From Laceyella putida (lineage in GTDB: Bacteria; Bacillota; Bacilli; Thermoactinomycetales; Thermoactinomycetaceae): a stretch of DNA of 64,000 bases. This document shows, in pieces, positions 33,619 to 41,357 of the stretch. The DNA is taken from positions 1 through 64,000 of the forward strand of contig NZ_JBHTBW010000032.1 of assembly GCF_042665195.1 (NCBI RefSeq), given 5' to 3'. The position numbers and the translations under genes are program-made. The notes under the pieces are model-generated. The model ran no database searches. It saw nothing but the letters and a program-made list of their open reading frames with translations, and was not told the origin of the DNA. The number at the start of each line of letters is the position of its first letter. The first letter of the stretch is position 1.

Positions 33619-35046
33619 TTATGATTTCTTTAAAAATCGTTTTGAAAGAATCACGGTAAGAATGATTGGGACGGCAACTGCCACGACCATGCCTACTAAG
33701 AACATTGGAATATATTGAGGAATAATGGAAATGAATGCTGGCAATCCTCCCACACCAATGCCTGGAGCCAATACGCCGTTTAATGTAATGATGACTGCGG
33801 CAATGGCTGATCCTGTAATCGCTGCATAGAATGGAAATTTATGAAGCAAATTCACCCCAAACATCGCCGGTTCCGTAATTCCAAAGTAAGCCGAAACGGC
33901 AGAAGTGGAAGCCATGTTCTTTTCATTTTGCTTTTTGGCAACCCAGAACATCGCAAGTGCCGCGCTTCCCTGTGCAATATTGGAAAGGGCAATCATCGGC
34001 CAAATAAAGGTTCCGCCTTTTTGAGCGATCAATTGTAAGTCAACCGCGATAAACATATGATGCATTCCCGTTATCACAAGTGGTGCATACAACGCTCCGA
34101 ACAACAGGGCGCCAACTACTGGAGCCAAATCAAACACATAGATAAGTCCTTCTGTAATTAAGGTTCCAATATAACGGGTTACGGGTCCAATAATCCCTAA
34201 AGCAAGTGCTCCTGTAATAACAATGCTGGTGATAGGAACAATCAGCAATTGAATGGCATTGGGCACACGCTTTCTCAACCAAATTTCGATGTTACTCAGT
34301 ACATATGCGGCCGCTAAAATCGGCAATATTTGTCCTTGATATCCCACTTTTTCGATTTGTAATCCGAAGATATCAAAATACTGCAATTTCGCCCCATCGA
34401 TCCCCGCCGCCGCTTGCCCATAACCCCATGCATTCATCAAATCAGGGTGAACAAGCAACAGCCCTAAAACGATACCTAAAATTTCGCTTCCGCCAAAACG
34501 TTTCGTTGCAGACCAACCAACAAGGGCGGGTAGGAATACGAATGATGTATTCGCCATCATATTGATTAATTCCCAAAGACCTTTTAGATTTGGATACGCT
34601 TCCAAAAGTGTTGCATCCTTAATAAACAATCCTTTTGCACCAAGTAGGTTATTTACACCCATCAATAAACCAGCTACGATAATCGCTGGTAATATCGGCA
34701 TAAATACATCGGAGAAAACCTTTACAAGTTGTTGCAATGGATTTAACTTCTTGGAACCGGTCTCTTTTACATCAGCGACAGTTGAAACTTCAACACCAGT
34801 CAACTGAATCAATTCTTTATATACTCGCTCTACATCCCCTGGTCCAATCACTACTTGGAATACGCCGGCATTGCTGAATGCACCTTTGACTAAATCTACT
34901 GTTCGCAAATTTTCTACGTCTACTTTTCCTTCGTTTTTCAGTACAATACGAAGGCGTGTTACACAGTGAGCGGCTTGGACTACATTTTCTTTTCCACCTA
35001 TATATCGGACAATTTCCTCAGCAGTTTTGCGGTAGTTCTTGCTCAC
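33619..35046 (-). CDS. treP: PTS trehalose transporter subunit IIBC
   Basis: 475-residue membrane permease of the phosphotransferase system. The N-terminal EIIB domain has the phospho-cysteine in AAHCVTRLR (Cys28); the EIIC domain follows from about residue 110 with about ten hydrophobic segments and ITGMHHMFIAVDLQLI. It has no EIIA domain, as in B. subtilis TreP, so it must borrow one from a glucose-type EIIA. Transported trehalose is phosphorylated and passed to TreA. Promoter, TreR operators and cre lie directly upstream. Confidence 0.95.
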   Translation of the reverse strand: MSKNYRKTAEEIVRYIGGKENVVQAAHCVTRLRIVLKNEGKVDVENLRTVDLVKGAFSNAGVFQVVIGPGDVERVYKELIQLTGVEVSTVADVKETGSKKLNPLQQLVKVFSDVFMPILPAIIVAGLLMGVNNLLGAKGLFIKDATLLEAYPNLKGLWELINMMANTSFVFLPALVGWSATKRFGGSEILGIVLGLLLVHPDLMNAWGYGQAAAGIDGAKLQYFDIFGLQIEKVGYQGQILPILAAAYVLSNIEIWLRKRVPNAIQLLIVPITSIVITGALALGIIGPVTRYIGTLITEGLIYVFDLAPVVGALLFGALYAPLVITGMHHMFIAVDLQLIAQKGGTFIWPMIALSNIAQGSAALAMFWVAKKQNEKNMASTSAVSAYFGITEPAMFGVNLLHKFPFYAAITGSAIAAVIITLNGVLAPGIGVGGLPAFISIIPQYIPMFLVGMVVAVAVPIILTVILSKRFLKKS

Positions 35047-35070
35047 GACCTTTTCCCTCCCTCTATTGGG

Positions 35071-35084
35071 TGTTAGCGTTTACA
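35071..35084. promoter_or_regulatory. cre site for CcpA at treP
   Basis: On the minus strand TGTAAACGCTAACA, a full match to the consensus TGWAANCGNTNWCA. It lies just after the -10 box, where CcpA would block initiation when glucose is present. Confidence 0.85.
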
Positions 35085-35089
35085 CATAC

Positions 35090-35118
35090 ACTATAACTTG
35101 TATATACGAGTTTGTCAA
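35090..35118 (-). promoter_or_regulatory. Sigma-A promoter of treP-treA
   Basis: TTGACA (35118-35113), exactly 17 bases, TATAGT (35095-35090). The spacer is filled by the first TreR operator. Confidence 0.88.
35095..35112. promoter_or_regulatory. TreR operator 1
   Basis: AACTTGTATATACGAGTT, imperfect palindrome around the TreR core TTGTATATACAA, placed in the promoter spacer. Confidence 0.82.
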
Positions 35119-35136
35119 AACTCATATATACAAGTT
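35119..35136. promoter_or_regulatory. TreR operator 2
   Basis: AACTCATATATACAAGTT, the reverse complement of operator 1 with one mismatch, directly upstream of the -35 box. Confidence 0.82.
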
Positions 35137-35159
35137 ATGAGAAAGGGTTTTTTTCATAA

Positions 35160-35196
35160 AAAAAGCATACCCATCTGCTTGATGAGTATGCTTTTA
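35160..35196 (-). terminator. Terminator of treR
   Basis: AAAAGCATAC..ATC pairs with GATGAGTATGCTTTT; minus strand ends in a T run. Overlaps the treR stop. Confidence 0.85.
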
Positions 35197-35898
35197 GCGT
35201 CGTGCCACATCGGAAAAATAAAACTTATCCAGGCGATGACGCGATTCCGTGTATTCAAATTGTCTCCCATCATATAAATGAGTAAAATTTTTTACTACAA
35301 TCACATGGTCCGTTCCGTTTAAATCCAAATATTTTCGATCCTCTTCCGTACAAGGTTGCGCCTCAATCACACGGTGTGCGTAGCTGATATGAAGTCCAAG
35401 TGTTTTTTCAATATATTCGTAGATGGAAGACTCGGCTATTTCTTTGGTTAATCCTGGTACAATCTCAGAAACAAAGTAGTTGATATCCAGGATCACATTC
35501 TCTCCTTCAATGTTGCGAACCCGTTTAATGAGGTCGACCTTTGCATTTCCTTTTATATTCAACAATTTCGTAAGAGGGCGTCTAGCCGCTACTTGTTTCA
35601 TCTCCACCACGGTTGTCACGATATCCCCATTGAGTCCTTCATACACCTCTTTAAAACTTACGATCCCACCCAAGTGAAATTCAATATTTTTCTTTCGGAG
35701 TACGAACATCCCTTTTCCATGAATTTTTTGCACAAACCCCCGTTCTTGGAGCAGATCAACTGCTTTCCGCACAGTGCCTCGGCTTGCATCAAACTCCTTC
35801 ATCAGTTCCGTTTCTGAAGGGATTTTATCTCCTTCTTTTAGCTGACCATCTTCAATTTGTTTCAAAATCGCGCTATAGATCATTTCATACTTACTCAT
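35194..35898 (-). CDS. treR: GntR-family trehalose operon repressor
   Basis: 234-residue repressor with an N-terminal GntR helix-turn-helix (IPSETELMKEFDASRGTVRKAVDLL) and a C-terminal UTRA effector domain ending in FTHLYDGRQFEYTESRHRLDKFYF. ATG 35898 follows AAAGGGGGA; TTG 35904 is possible. Trehalose-6-phosphate is the known inducer for TreR. It stands upstream of treP on the same strand with its own terminator, unlike B. subtilis where treR is last in the operon. Confidence 0.93.
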   Translation of the reverse strand: MSKYEMIYSAILKQIEDGQLKEGDKIPSETELMKEFDASRGTVRKAVDLLQERGFVQKIHGKGMFVLRKKNIEFHLGGIVSFKEVYEGLNGDIVTTVVEMKQVAARRPLTKLLNIKGNAKVDLIKRVRNIEGENVILDINYFVSEIVPGLTKEIAESSIYEYIEKTLGLHISYAHRVIEAQPCTEEDRKYLDLNGTDHVIVVKNFTHLYDGRQFEYTESRHRLDKFYFSDVARR

Positions 35899-36369
35899 GC
35901 ACAATCCCCTTTTTCAAGTAGATACCGATATTATCATAGCAGATGATGAAGTGTTCACACATTACGTTTTGGAATATATACCTTAGTGAGAAGTTTGATC
36001 CTTGCTTTGTGAAAGGTTGAATTTTTCTATATAACCCAGTTTCAACCGGATTCCCCCAAAATACTACTATACTGAACCCATGAGACCTCAGGCGAATTCC
36101 AAGTTATGATGAAGGGGAACCCGAATCGTGAGCTGAGCGAGGAGCGCTGAACACGTCGAGGCCCAGGATTGGCGTAACTCCTTCCATCAATGGGCTGTCT
36201 TGGTTGGGGGGCCCAACCGCTGCCAAAATGTTTTACCGCCGCATCGGCGAACCGTTGTTTGGAATATTAAAAACAAACACTGACAACAGCTAATTCTCGG
36301 GCATCTATTTTCTCAATTTTCAGACTATGATAAAATGAGAGTATCCCTGGAGAAGGAGGGTGATGATGC
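35899..36369. other. Intergenic region, nothing recognised
   Basis: About 470 bases. The part at 36080-36290 has higher GC and reads like decayed coding or mobile sequence, but no frame or family could be identified. Confidence 0.4.
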
Positions 36370-36627
36370 TTGAATAATCATGACATTCAAGATGCCTTCT
36401 TAAATCAGCTGGTGAAAGAAAAAATTCCGGTGACCATCTTCTTGACCAATGGCTTTCAATATAGAGGAATCATCATTGGATTTGATACATTTGTCGTCAT
36501 GTTAAGTTCAGAAGGTAAACAGCACATGATATATAAACAAGTGATCTCTACCATACAACCTTTTAGGAATGTTCAGTGGGACCTCTTCACTGGGCGGAAT
36601 AAGTTAAGCCAGAATGAAGATGTGTGA
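36370..36627 (+). CDS. hfq: RNA chaperone Hfq, divergent copy
   Basis: 85 residues; TTG 36370 with GAAGGAGGG before it (the ATG codons just upstream run into a stop). Sm1 motif IPVTIFLTNGFQYRGIIIGF and Sm2 motif MIYKQVISTIQP are clear, with Gln8 of the proximal RNA site kept. The usual Tyr-Lys-His of Sm2 is Tyr55-Lys56-Gln57 here: the almost invariant histidine is replaced. The gene stands alone, not next to miaA, so it may be a second Hfq. A 15-residue tail ends in NEDV. Confidence 0.85.
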   Translation: MNNHDIQDAFLNQLVKEKIPVTIFLTNGFQYRGIIIGFDTFVVMLSSEGKQHMIYKQVISTIQPFRNVQWDLFTGRNKLSQNEDV

Positions 36628-36657
36628 TAAACGGAGATGGCCCATCGCTGTTTATCC
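36625..36657 (+). terminator. Stem-loop at the end of hfq
   Basis: GATAAAC..GATGG pairs with CCATCG..GTTTATC; starts in the hfq stop. No T run, so strength is uncertain. Confidence 0.5.
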
Positions 36658-37216
36658 ATATCCAAAATCCCGTGAAAACGGAAAACCCACATCTTGATTT
36701 CATCGTAAAATATCGCAAACACTCTGATTTCCACTCTATCATTTGCTGTTTTGTCAGGCGTTTCTCCTTATGTTATTTTAGTTGGCTACATGTTATTTAC
36801 GGTTTATTTCAAAAAACGCAAACCTGATGGGTGAAATGGCGGATGGCAGAGAAGGAGTGGGAGGGGACATAGGGACCGGTGAACACGGAGACAACTGACT
36901 TCGCGATCACCGGTCCCTAAGTTTGTTCACAAGGTGGGAAGGGGTAAGAGGGATTTTGATGGAGTGGAGTACACATGCGCAAATGTTTTTTCATGACCCG
37001 TGAATTGATTTTTATGACCAAACAGGCTTTTACAACGATTTGTTTTTTTGCGAAAGCGATGGTTTTGAGTTCCAACAGGACTTTACCTCTGCCCCGAGTG
37101 GATCGGCGGCGTTTTGATGGGGATTTTTAAACTAAGGGATCGCCGGACGACACGATCCTTGATTCTTATCGCCAAACGGACTTTTATCTTGATCCTTCTT
37201 TTATCAAGTTTTAGGG
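36658..37216. other. Intergenic region with a palindromic element
   Basis: 560 bases. Contains the perfect palindrome at 36871-36918. A 46-codon frame from ATG 36975 has only a weak ribosome site and no familiar sequence, so it is not called. Confidence 0.45.
36871..36918. repeat. Perfect 12-bp inverted repeat, REP-like
   Basis: AGGGACCGGTGA and TCACCGGTCCCT enclose a 24-base loop. No T run follows. The form resembles palindromic units mobilised by REP-associated transposases; only one copy is seen in this window. Confidence 0.55.
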
Positions 37217-37333
37217 TCATTTCGCTTCTTCTTCCGGCGACAGTTGCAAAGGCAAATTGGCGGTTTCCTCTTCACGGCTCTCAATCTCAATCAACGGACT
37301 GGGTTGAAGTCTATAGCGGTCAGTAATCGCCAT
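37217..37333 (-). CDS. 38-residue acidic small protein
   Basis: Short gene with an ideal ribosome site, AAGGAGGATCAAAAC directly before ATG 37333. The product is polar and acidic (EIESREEETANLP, ending SPEEEAK), with no membrane segment or cysteine. On the same strand, about 40 bases upstream, CATACAAT (37380-37373) fits the -10 of the sporulation factor sigma-E. Not recognised; a sporulation protein is plausible. Confidence 0.6.
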   Translation of the reverse strand: MAITDRYRLQPSPLIEIESREEETANLPLQLSPEEEAK

Positions 37334-37372
37334 GTTTTGATCCTCCTTCATGTGGGGTCTATCATTTGCAGC

Positions 37373-37380
37373 ATTGTATG
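37373..37380 (-). promoter_or_regulatory. Sigma-E-like -10 element
   Basis: CATACAAT on the minus strand equals the sigma-E -10 consensus CATACANT. The -35 is not convincing. Confidence 0.35.
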
Positions 37381-37643
37381 CGATGAAAAGCGCCATCGCA
37401 TAAGCCGGTGTCTCTTCACAAGGGTTTTTCGTGAAAAGGGGCGGTGGCCACTGGCGGAGAACCGCTTCAGGGGAAATGTGGGCATGCGAGGGCAATGGAT
37501 GGAAGAGGAAACGTGGGCTGAAGAATGACAGAACAAACCCGGATATCCGAATCCATGGCGAAGACCGTGAGACAGTAAGCAAGGCGGTTCCAATCCCATG
37601 GAACCAAGAACAAAAGCGTGCTTTCTATGAAAATAATGCCCGA

Positions 37644-37670
37644 ACCAACAACGCTTAAAAACATAGAATA
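37644..37670 (+). promoter_or_regulatory. Sigma-K-type promoter before glycosyltransferase
   Basis: AC, 16 bases, CATAGAATA (consensus AC-N16/17-CATANNNTA), about 34 bases before ATG 37704. Recurs in similar form at 41296-41323. Confidence 0.55.
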
Positions 37671-37703
37671 GAGTAACAAAAAGATTGGAATTGAGGTGGA
37701 CAT

Positions 37704-39209
37704 ATGGGACTTGTGATCTATCCGCCCACGATTGATTGGACGTACATGAAGCAAAGACCCCAACAATTGATGTCGCAATTCGCCAAGGACGGCCATACGG
37801 TTCTGTTTTTCAACAAACACAACCAACCCGGCCCCGTGGTCGAAAAAGTGTCGGATCATCTTTATGTCATTAACCATACGGAATATTTTATGAAACACAT
37901 CTATCCTCATTATGCCAACCAGCCGACGCTGTATTGGTGCTCCTGGAGCAAAAAAATCCCTTTCGCTTCTTTATTTCATTCCGATTATGTCGTTTACGAC
38001 TGTGTTGATGATTTTCCCGAATGGGACCATGACGAAAAGCTGTATGTCGACATGGCCCATGCCATTGTCTGCACAGCAGATAAATTGGAGCAGAAAATGA
38101 GGCGGTTATGCGTCGATAAGCCAATAGAAAAAATTCCCAACGGATGCGATTGGGACTATTTCAATCAAGTTGCGAGAGACCCAAACAAGGTGATGTCGGT
38201 TCAAAATCTCCCGCCAGCGAGCGGCCCGAAGATTGGCTATATCGGGGCTTGGGCGCCTTGGGTCGATGAAAGCCTCATCCAATACGCTTCACAACAAATG
38301 CCGCATGCGCAAATCCTCATCGTCGGTCCAGTGTTGAGGGAAGAGGTGAAGTTTCCGAGGGATAATGTGTTTCTCTTGGGCCACCAGAATTACGAGGCCC
38401 TGGCTTCGCTTCTCAGTTATATCGATGTGTGCATCATTCCGTTTCGCATCAATCGCGTTACGGAGAGCACCAACCCCATCAAAGCCTATGAATATTTGGC
38501 CGCTGGAAAGCCCGTCGTTTCCACGAATCTTCCCGAAGTCCGAAAATTGGTTCCCTATGTGAGGATCGCCAATTCAAAAGAGGAATTTGTCTCCCATCTC
38601 CTCACCGCGTACCGGTTGAAAGATCGGGATATCCACAAGCGATCCGCCTTTGCGCAAAGTTTCAGCTGGTTCAACCGTTATTTGCAAATCCGTTCATTCT
38701 TGGCGACCCGGTTCCCCGCCTTCTTCCAAGTTCAAAACACCATCTCATTGCATCAAACAAACATGAGATCATTTACCTTGCCGCTGCAATTCTGTACCGT
38801 CAATTCCTATTTCACCAATCACAATCTCAGTAAAGATCCTGTGTTCATCGGGGAATGGAAACAAACCGAATACCGTTGTTTTTTGCAAATCAGCCATAGG
38901 GCGCTGAGGCATTTGAACAAACCGCCGCGTCATGTTTATCTTGAGCTGGATTCAACGGCTGGCCTGGAAAACTACGAAATAACCGTCTCTTCTGTGGCCC
39001 AACCATGGGTGAAATCCGCACTTACCTTTTCCAATAAGCCAAGCGGCGATGCGCTGGGAACCTTTCGGTTGGCCCGCCCGTTCAATGAGACATATTCTAT
39101 TGATATCACCGGAATCTGGCATCGGGAACTGCTCTCTTTGGAACTGTCCAGCAACCAGCAGGCCGTCTCATTTGTCAATCCGAGACTCACATTTATCACA
39201 GACAGTTAG
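37704..39209 (+). CDS. Glycosyltransferase with C-terminal extension (spore-surface type)
   Basis: 501 residues. Residues 1-350 form a GT-B glycosyltransferase: KQRPQQLMSQFAKDGHTV at the start, GYIGAWAPWVDESL in the linker region and a donor-site STNPIKAYEYLAAGKPVVSTN with the conserved Glu. Residues about 355-501 form an additional beta-rich domain of unknown type (VYLELDSTAGLENYEITV, DITGIWH). The catalytic part is homologous to the gene at 40221. ATG 37704 follows TTGAGGTGG. The sigma-K-like promoter suggests mother-cell expression late in sporulation. Confidence 0.82.
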   Translation: MGLVIYPPTIDWTYMKQRPQQLMSQFAKDGHTVLFFNKHNQPGPVVEKVSDHLYVINHTEYFMKHIYPHYANQPTLYWCSWSKKIPFASLFHSDYVVYDCVDDFPEWDHDEKLYVDMAHAIVCTADKLEQKMRRLCVDKPIEKIPNGCDWDYFNQVARDPNKVMSVQNLPPASGPKIGYIGAWAPWVDESLIQYASQQMPHAQILIVGPVLREEVKFPRDNVFLLGHQNYEALASLLSYIDVCIIPFRINRVTESTNPIKAYEYLAAGKPVVSTNLPEVRKLVPYVRIANSKEEFVSHLLTAYRLKDRDIHKRSAFAQSFSWFNRYLQIRSFLATRFPAFFQVQNTISLHQTNMRSFTLPLQFCTVNSYFTNHNLSKDPVFIGEWKQTEYRCFLQISHRALRHLNKPPRHVYLELDSTAGLENYEITVSSVAQPWVKSALTFSNKPSGDALGTFRLARPFNETYSIDITGIWHRELLSLELSSNQQAVSFVNPRLTFITDS

Positions 39210-39223
39210 AAGGGGGGATAACG

Positions 39224-40228
39224 ATGAAAATATGTGTTTGTGGATATTTTGGCATGGGCAATTTTGGGGACGAATTGTTTTTGAAAACGTATCAACAAGT
39301 TTTTTCCAATCACCATGTTTTTAGTTGGGAGCCTTTTTTGGACACGAAACAAATCGATGCGGTCATCATCGGCGGAGGGGATCTGATCACCCCGTATTGG
39401 TTTAATCAACACTATTTCCCATCCGATTTGGAAAACCACCCCACCTGGATTTACAGTGTGGGCATCGCCGACTTTTATCCTTTGGAAACATGGCCGGACC
39501 AAGAAGTTCAAAAATACAGGGAGCGAACGCAAAAAGCGGTCAGGTTTGCGGTAAGGGACGAAAACTCCGCCAAGCTGGCGCGCAACATAGGTTTGCACCA
39601 TCAAGTCGACATCGTGCCTGATGCCGCGTTTTCATATAAAGTAAATCCGATTCCCATCGAAAAATTTTCCATCAAGCCCATTATTGGAATCTGCATCCAT
39701 TCATACGAGCATTTTCCATATGGGATGGTGAGAGATGTGCTTGCCGGTTGCGGCCAAAAGGGTTATGATTTCCTCTTTATTCCGGTGATCGATCGGGCGG
39801 TGAATCCCTATGCCGATGTTCCGGCTTGCCGGAAGCTGATGGGCATGGTCCGTGAAAAGTGCCCCGACGCGAACGTCCATATTCTTGAAATTGCTTACTT
39901 GGATCAGATCTGCAATTGGTTGAAAGCCATCGATTATTTGATTTCATTTAAGCTTCACCCGTCCCTGATTGCTGTCCGGGAAGGAACGCCTGTCTTGTGC
40001 ATCAACAGCCACAGCAAAGTGAAGAGTCTCATGTCCAAGTTTGGCCTGGACGACTTCGTGATCAAGGAGAATGTTTCCAAAGAGCAGTTGGAGAATAAGC
40101 TGTCCTCCTTTTTGCAAACAGGCAAGGAAAGGTTGCAAAAAGCTGTGCCATTGGTCAACCGGGCGGTTCAAGCAAGCGGTGCCAGCCTGGAGCGGCTAAA
40201 AAAGGACATTGAGGATTACTTCAAATAA
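39224..40228 (+). CDS. Polysaccharide pyruvyltransferase-family protein
   Basis: 334 residues. N-terminal YFGMGNFGDELFL and IIGGGDLITPYWF, VRDENSAKLARNIG and a C-terminal KLHPSLIAVREGTPVLCIN match the pyruvyl- (or related) transferase family that includes CsaB and the ExoV/WcaK group. Some members place pyruvate ketals on surface sugars. Fourteen bases after the first glycosyltransferase, with GAAGGGGGGA as ribosome site, so cotranscribed. Converges with the next gene, overlapping by eight bases. Confidence 0.83.
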   Translation: MKICVCGYFGMGNFGDELFLKTYQQVFSNHHVFSWEPFLDTKQIDAVIIGGGDLITPYWFNQHYFPSDLENHPTWIYSVGIADFYPLETWPDQEVQKYRERTQKAVRFAVRDENSAKLARNIGLHHQVDIVPDAAFSYKVNPIPIEKFSIKPIIGICIHSYEHFPYGMVRDVLAGCGQKGYDFLFIPVIDRAVNPYADVPACRKLMGMVREKCPDANVHILEIAYLDQICNWLKAIDYLISFKLHPSLIAVREGTPVLCINSHSKVKSLMSKFGLDDFVIKENVSKEQLENKLSSFLQTGKERLQKAVPLVNRAVQASGASLERLKKDIEDYFK

Positions 40229-41231
40229 GCTCCGACAGCAACGCTTCCGCTTGAAGGCTGCGGGTTTCCCAAGTGTTTTGTAACGCATATTCAATTCGGG
40301 CACACGGATCTCCCGGATCGAATATGCGTTTTTTTATTTTTTCAATGAATTGGTCATGGGTTGGGGCGATGTCCACATGGGGGCGCATCAGGCGGCATTC
40401 CGGCAAATCCGTTGCAATCACCGGTTTCCCCGCGGCGAGATATTCATAGGCTTTGACTGGATTGGTGGCCAGGGTGATGGGATTGAGCCGAAACGGAATG
40501 ACGCAAACCGAAAACGCTTGAATATAGCTGGGCAGAAGCTGGTGTGGCTTCAGCCCGAGGTAACGCACGTGGGGCAAACCATTGTGATGGAATTTCTTTT
40601 GGAATTCGGCGCCAATCACGACTACCTTCCAAGCGGGATCGATGCAGGATATTTTACGAACCAGTGCCTCATCAATCCAAGGGGCCCATGCGCCCACATA
40701 CCCAATCAGCTTATTGTTTTGTTCATCCATCAAATCAACTGGAATCTCTCTCTTTTCCGTCTTATGTAAATTCATCTCCGGATCATATCCATTCCGGATC
40801 AAGACCAATCTTTTGTGTGGAAACGTTTTTTGCAACCGAAGAAATAATCGCTGTGAACTGCATACAATGGCATCGGCGATGGCCACCATTTCTTTCTCAT
40901 GGCGGATCCATTCGCCAAAATCATCCGCGCAATCGTAAACGATCCAATCGGCCTGATAAGAAGACAGTGTGTTCGCCAACATGGGATTGTTGCACCAGAC
41001 ACCGACGGAGTCATAACGCTTCCGCAACTTGGGCCAATCAGATCGCAACCAGTTCTGGTGATGATGGACAAGGGTGAGATTGGGTTCGATTTCTTCCGGC
41101 GCCCGATCAGTCTGCGTCCGATTGCAATAATAGACGACATGGCCTTGTTTCGCCAGGCGGGACATGAGCTGTTGTGGCCGTTGCTTCATCCAATTCCAGT
41201 CCATCAACGGCGGATAAATGATCACAGGCAA
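40221..41231 (-). CDS. Glycosyltransferase, paralogue of 37704
   Basis: 336-residue GT-B glycosyltransferase. Same signatures as its neighbour: YPPLMDWNWMKQRPQQLMSR, GYVGAWAPWIDEAL, TNPVKAYEYLAAGKPVIATD. It lacks the C-terminal beta domain. TTG 41231 with GGGGGGAGAGG ahead is the likely start; GTG 41225 is possible. Antisense to the surrounding glycan genes. Confidence 0.82.
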   Translation of the reverse strand: MPVIIYPPLMDWNWMKQRPQQLMSRLAKQGHVVYYCNRTQTDRAPEEIEPNLTLVHHHQNWLRSDWPKLRKRYDSVGVWCNNPMLANTLSSYQADWIVYDCADDFGEWIRHEKEMVAIADAIVCSSQRLFLRLQKTFPHKRLVLIRNGYDPEMNLHKTEKREIPVDLMDEQNNKLIGYVGAWAPWIDEALVRKISCIDPAWKVVVIGAEFQKKFHHNGLPHVRYLGLKPHQLLPSYIQAFSVCVIPFRLNPITLATNPVKAYEYLAAGKPVIATDLPECRLMRPHVDIAPTHDQFIEKIKKRIFDPGDPCARIEYALQNTWETRSLQAEALLSELI

Positions 41232-41295
41232 ACCTCTCCCCCCCTTTAACTGATCTCGTTCTTATGTATATATGTCTCCCTTGATTGAAAGAAGC

Positions 41296-41323
41296 ACATT
41301 TTTCTGTTGCATGACATAGGGTA
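41296..41323 (+). promoter_or_regulatory. Sigma-K-type promoter before GT2 gene
   Basis: AC, 17 bases, CATAGGGTA, a full consensus match, 35 bases before GTG 41358. Confidence 0.6.
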
Positions 41324-41357
41324 TGGATAGATCCACTACCCAAAAGGAGATTGCCGC

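Noticed and set aside
36975..37115. 46-codon frame starting MRKCFF
   Set aside because: Weak ribosome site and no conserved pattern; cannot be separated from chance.
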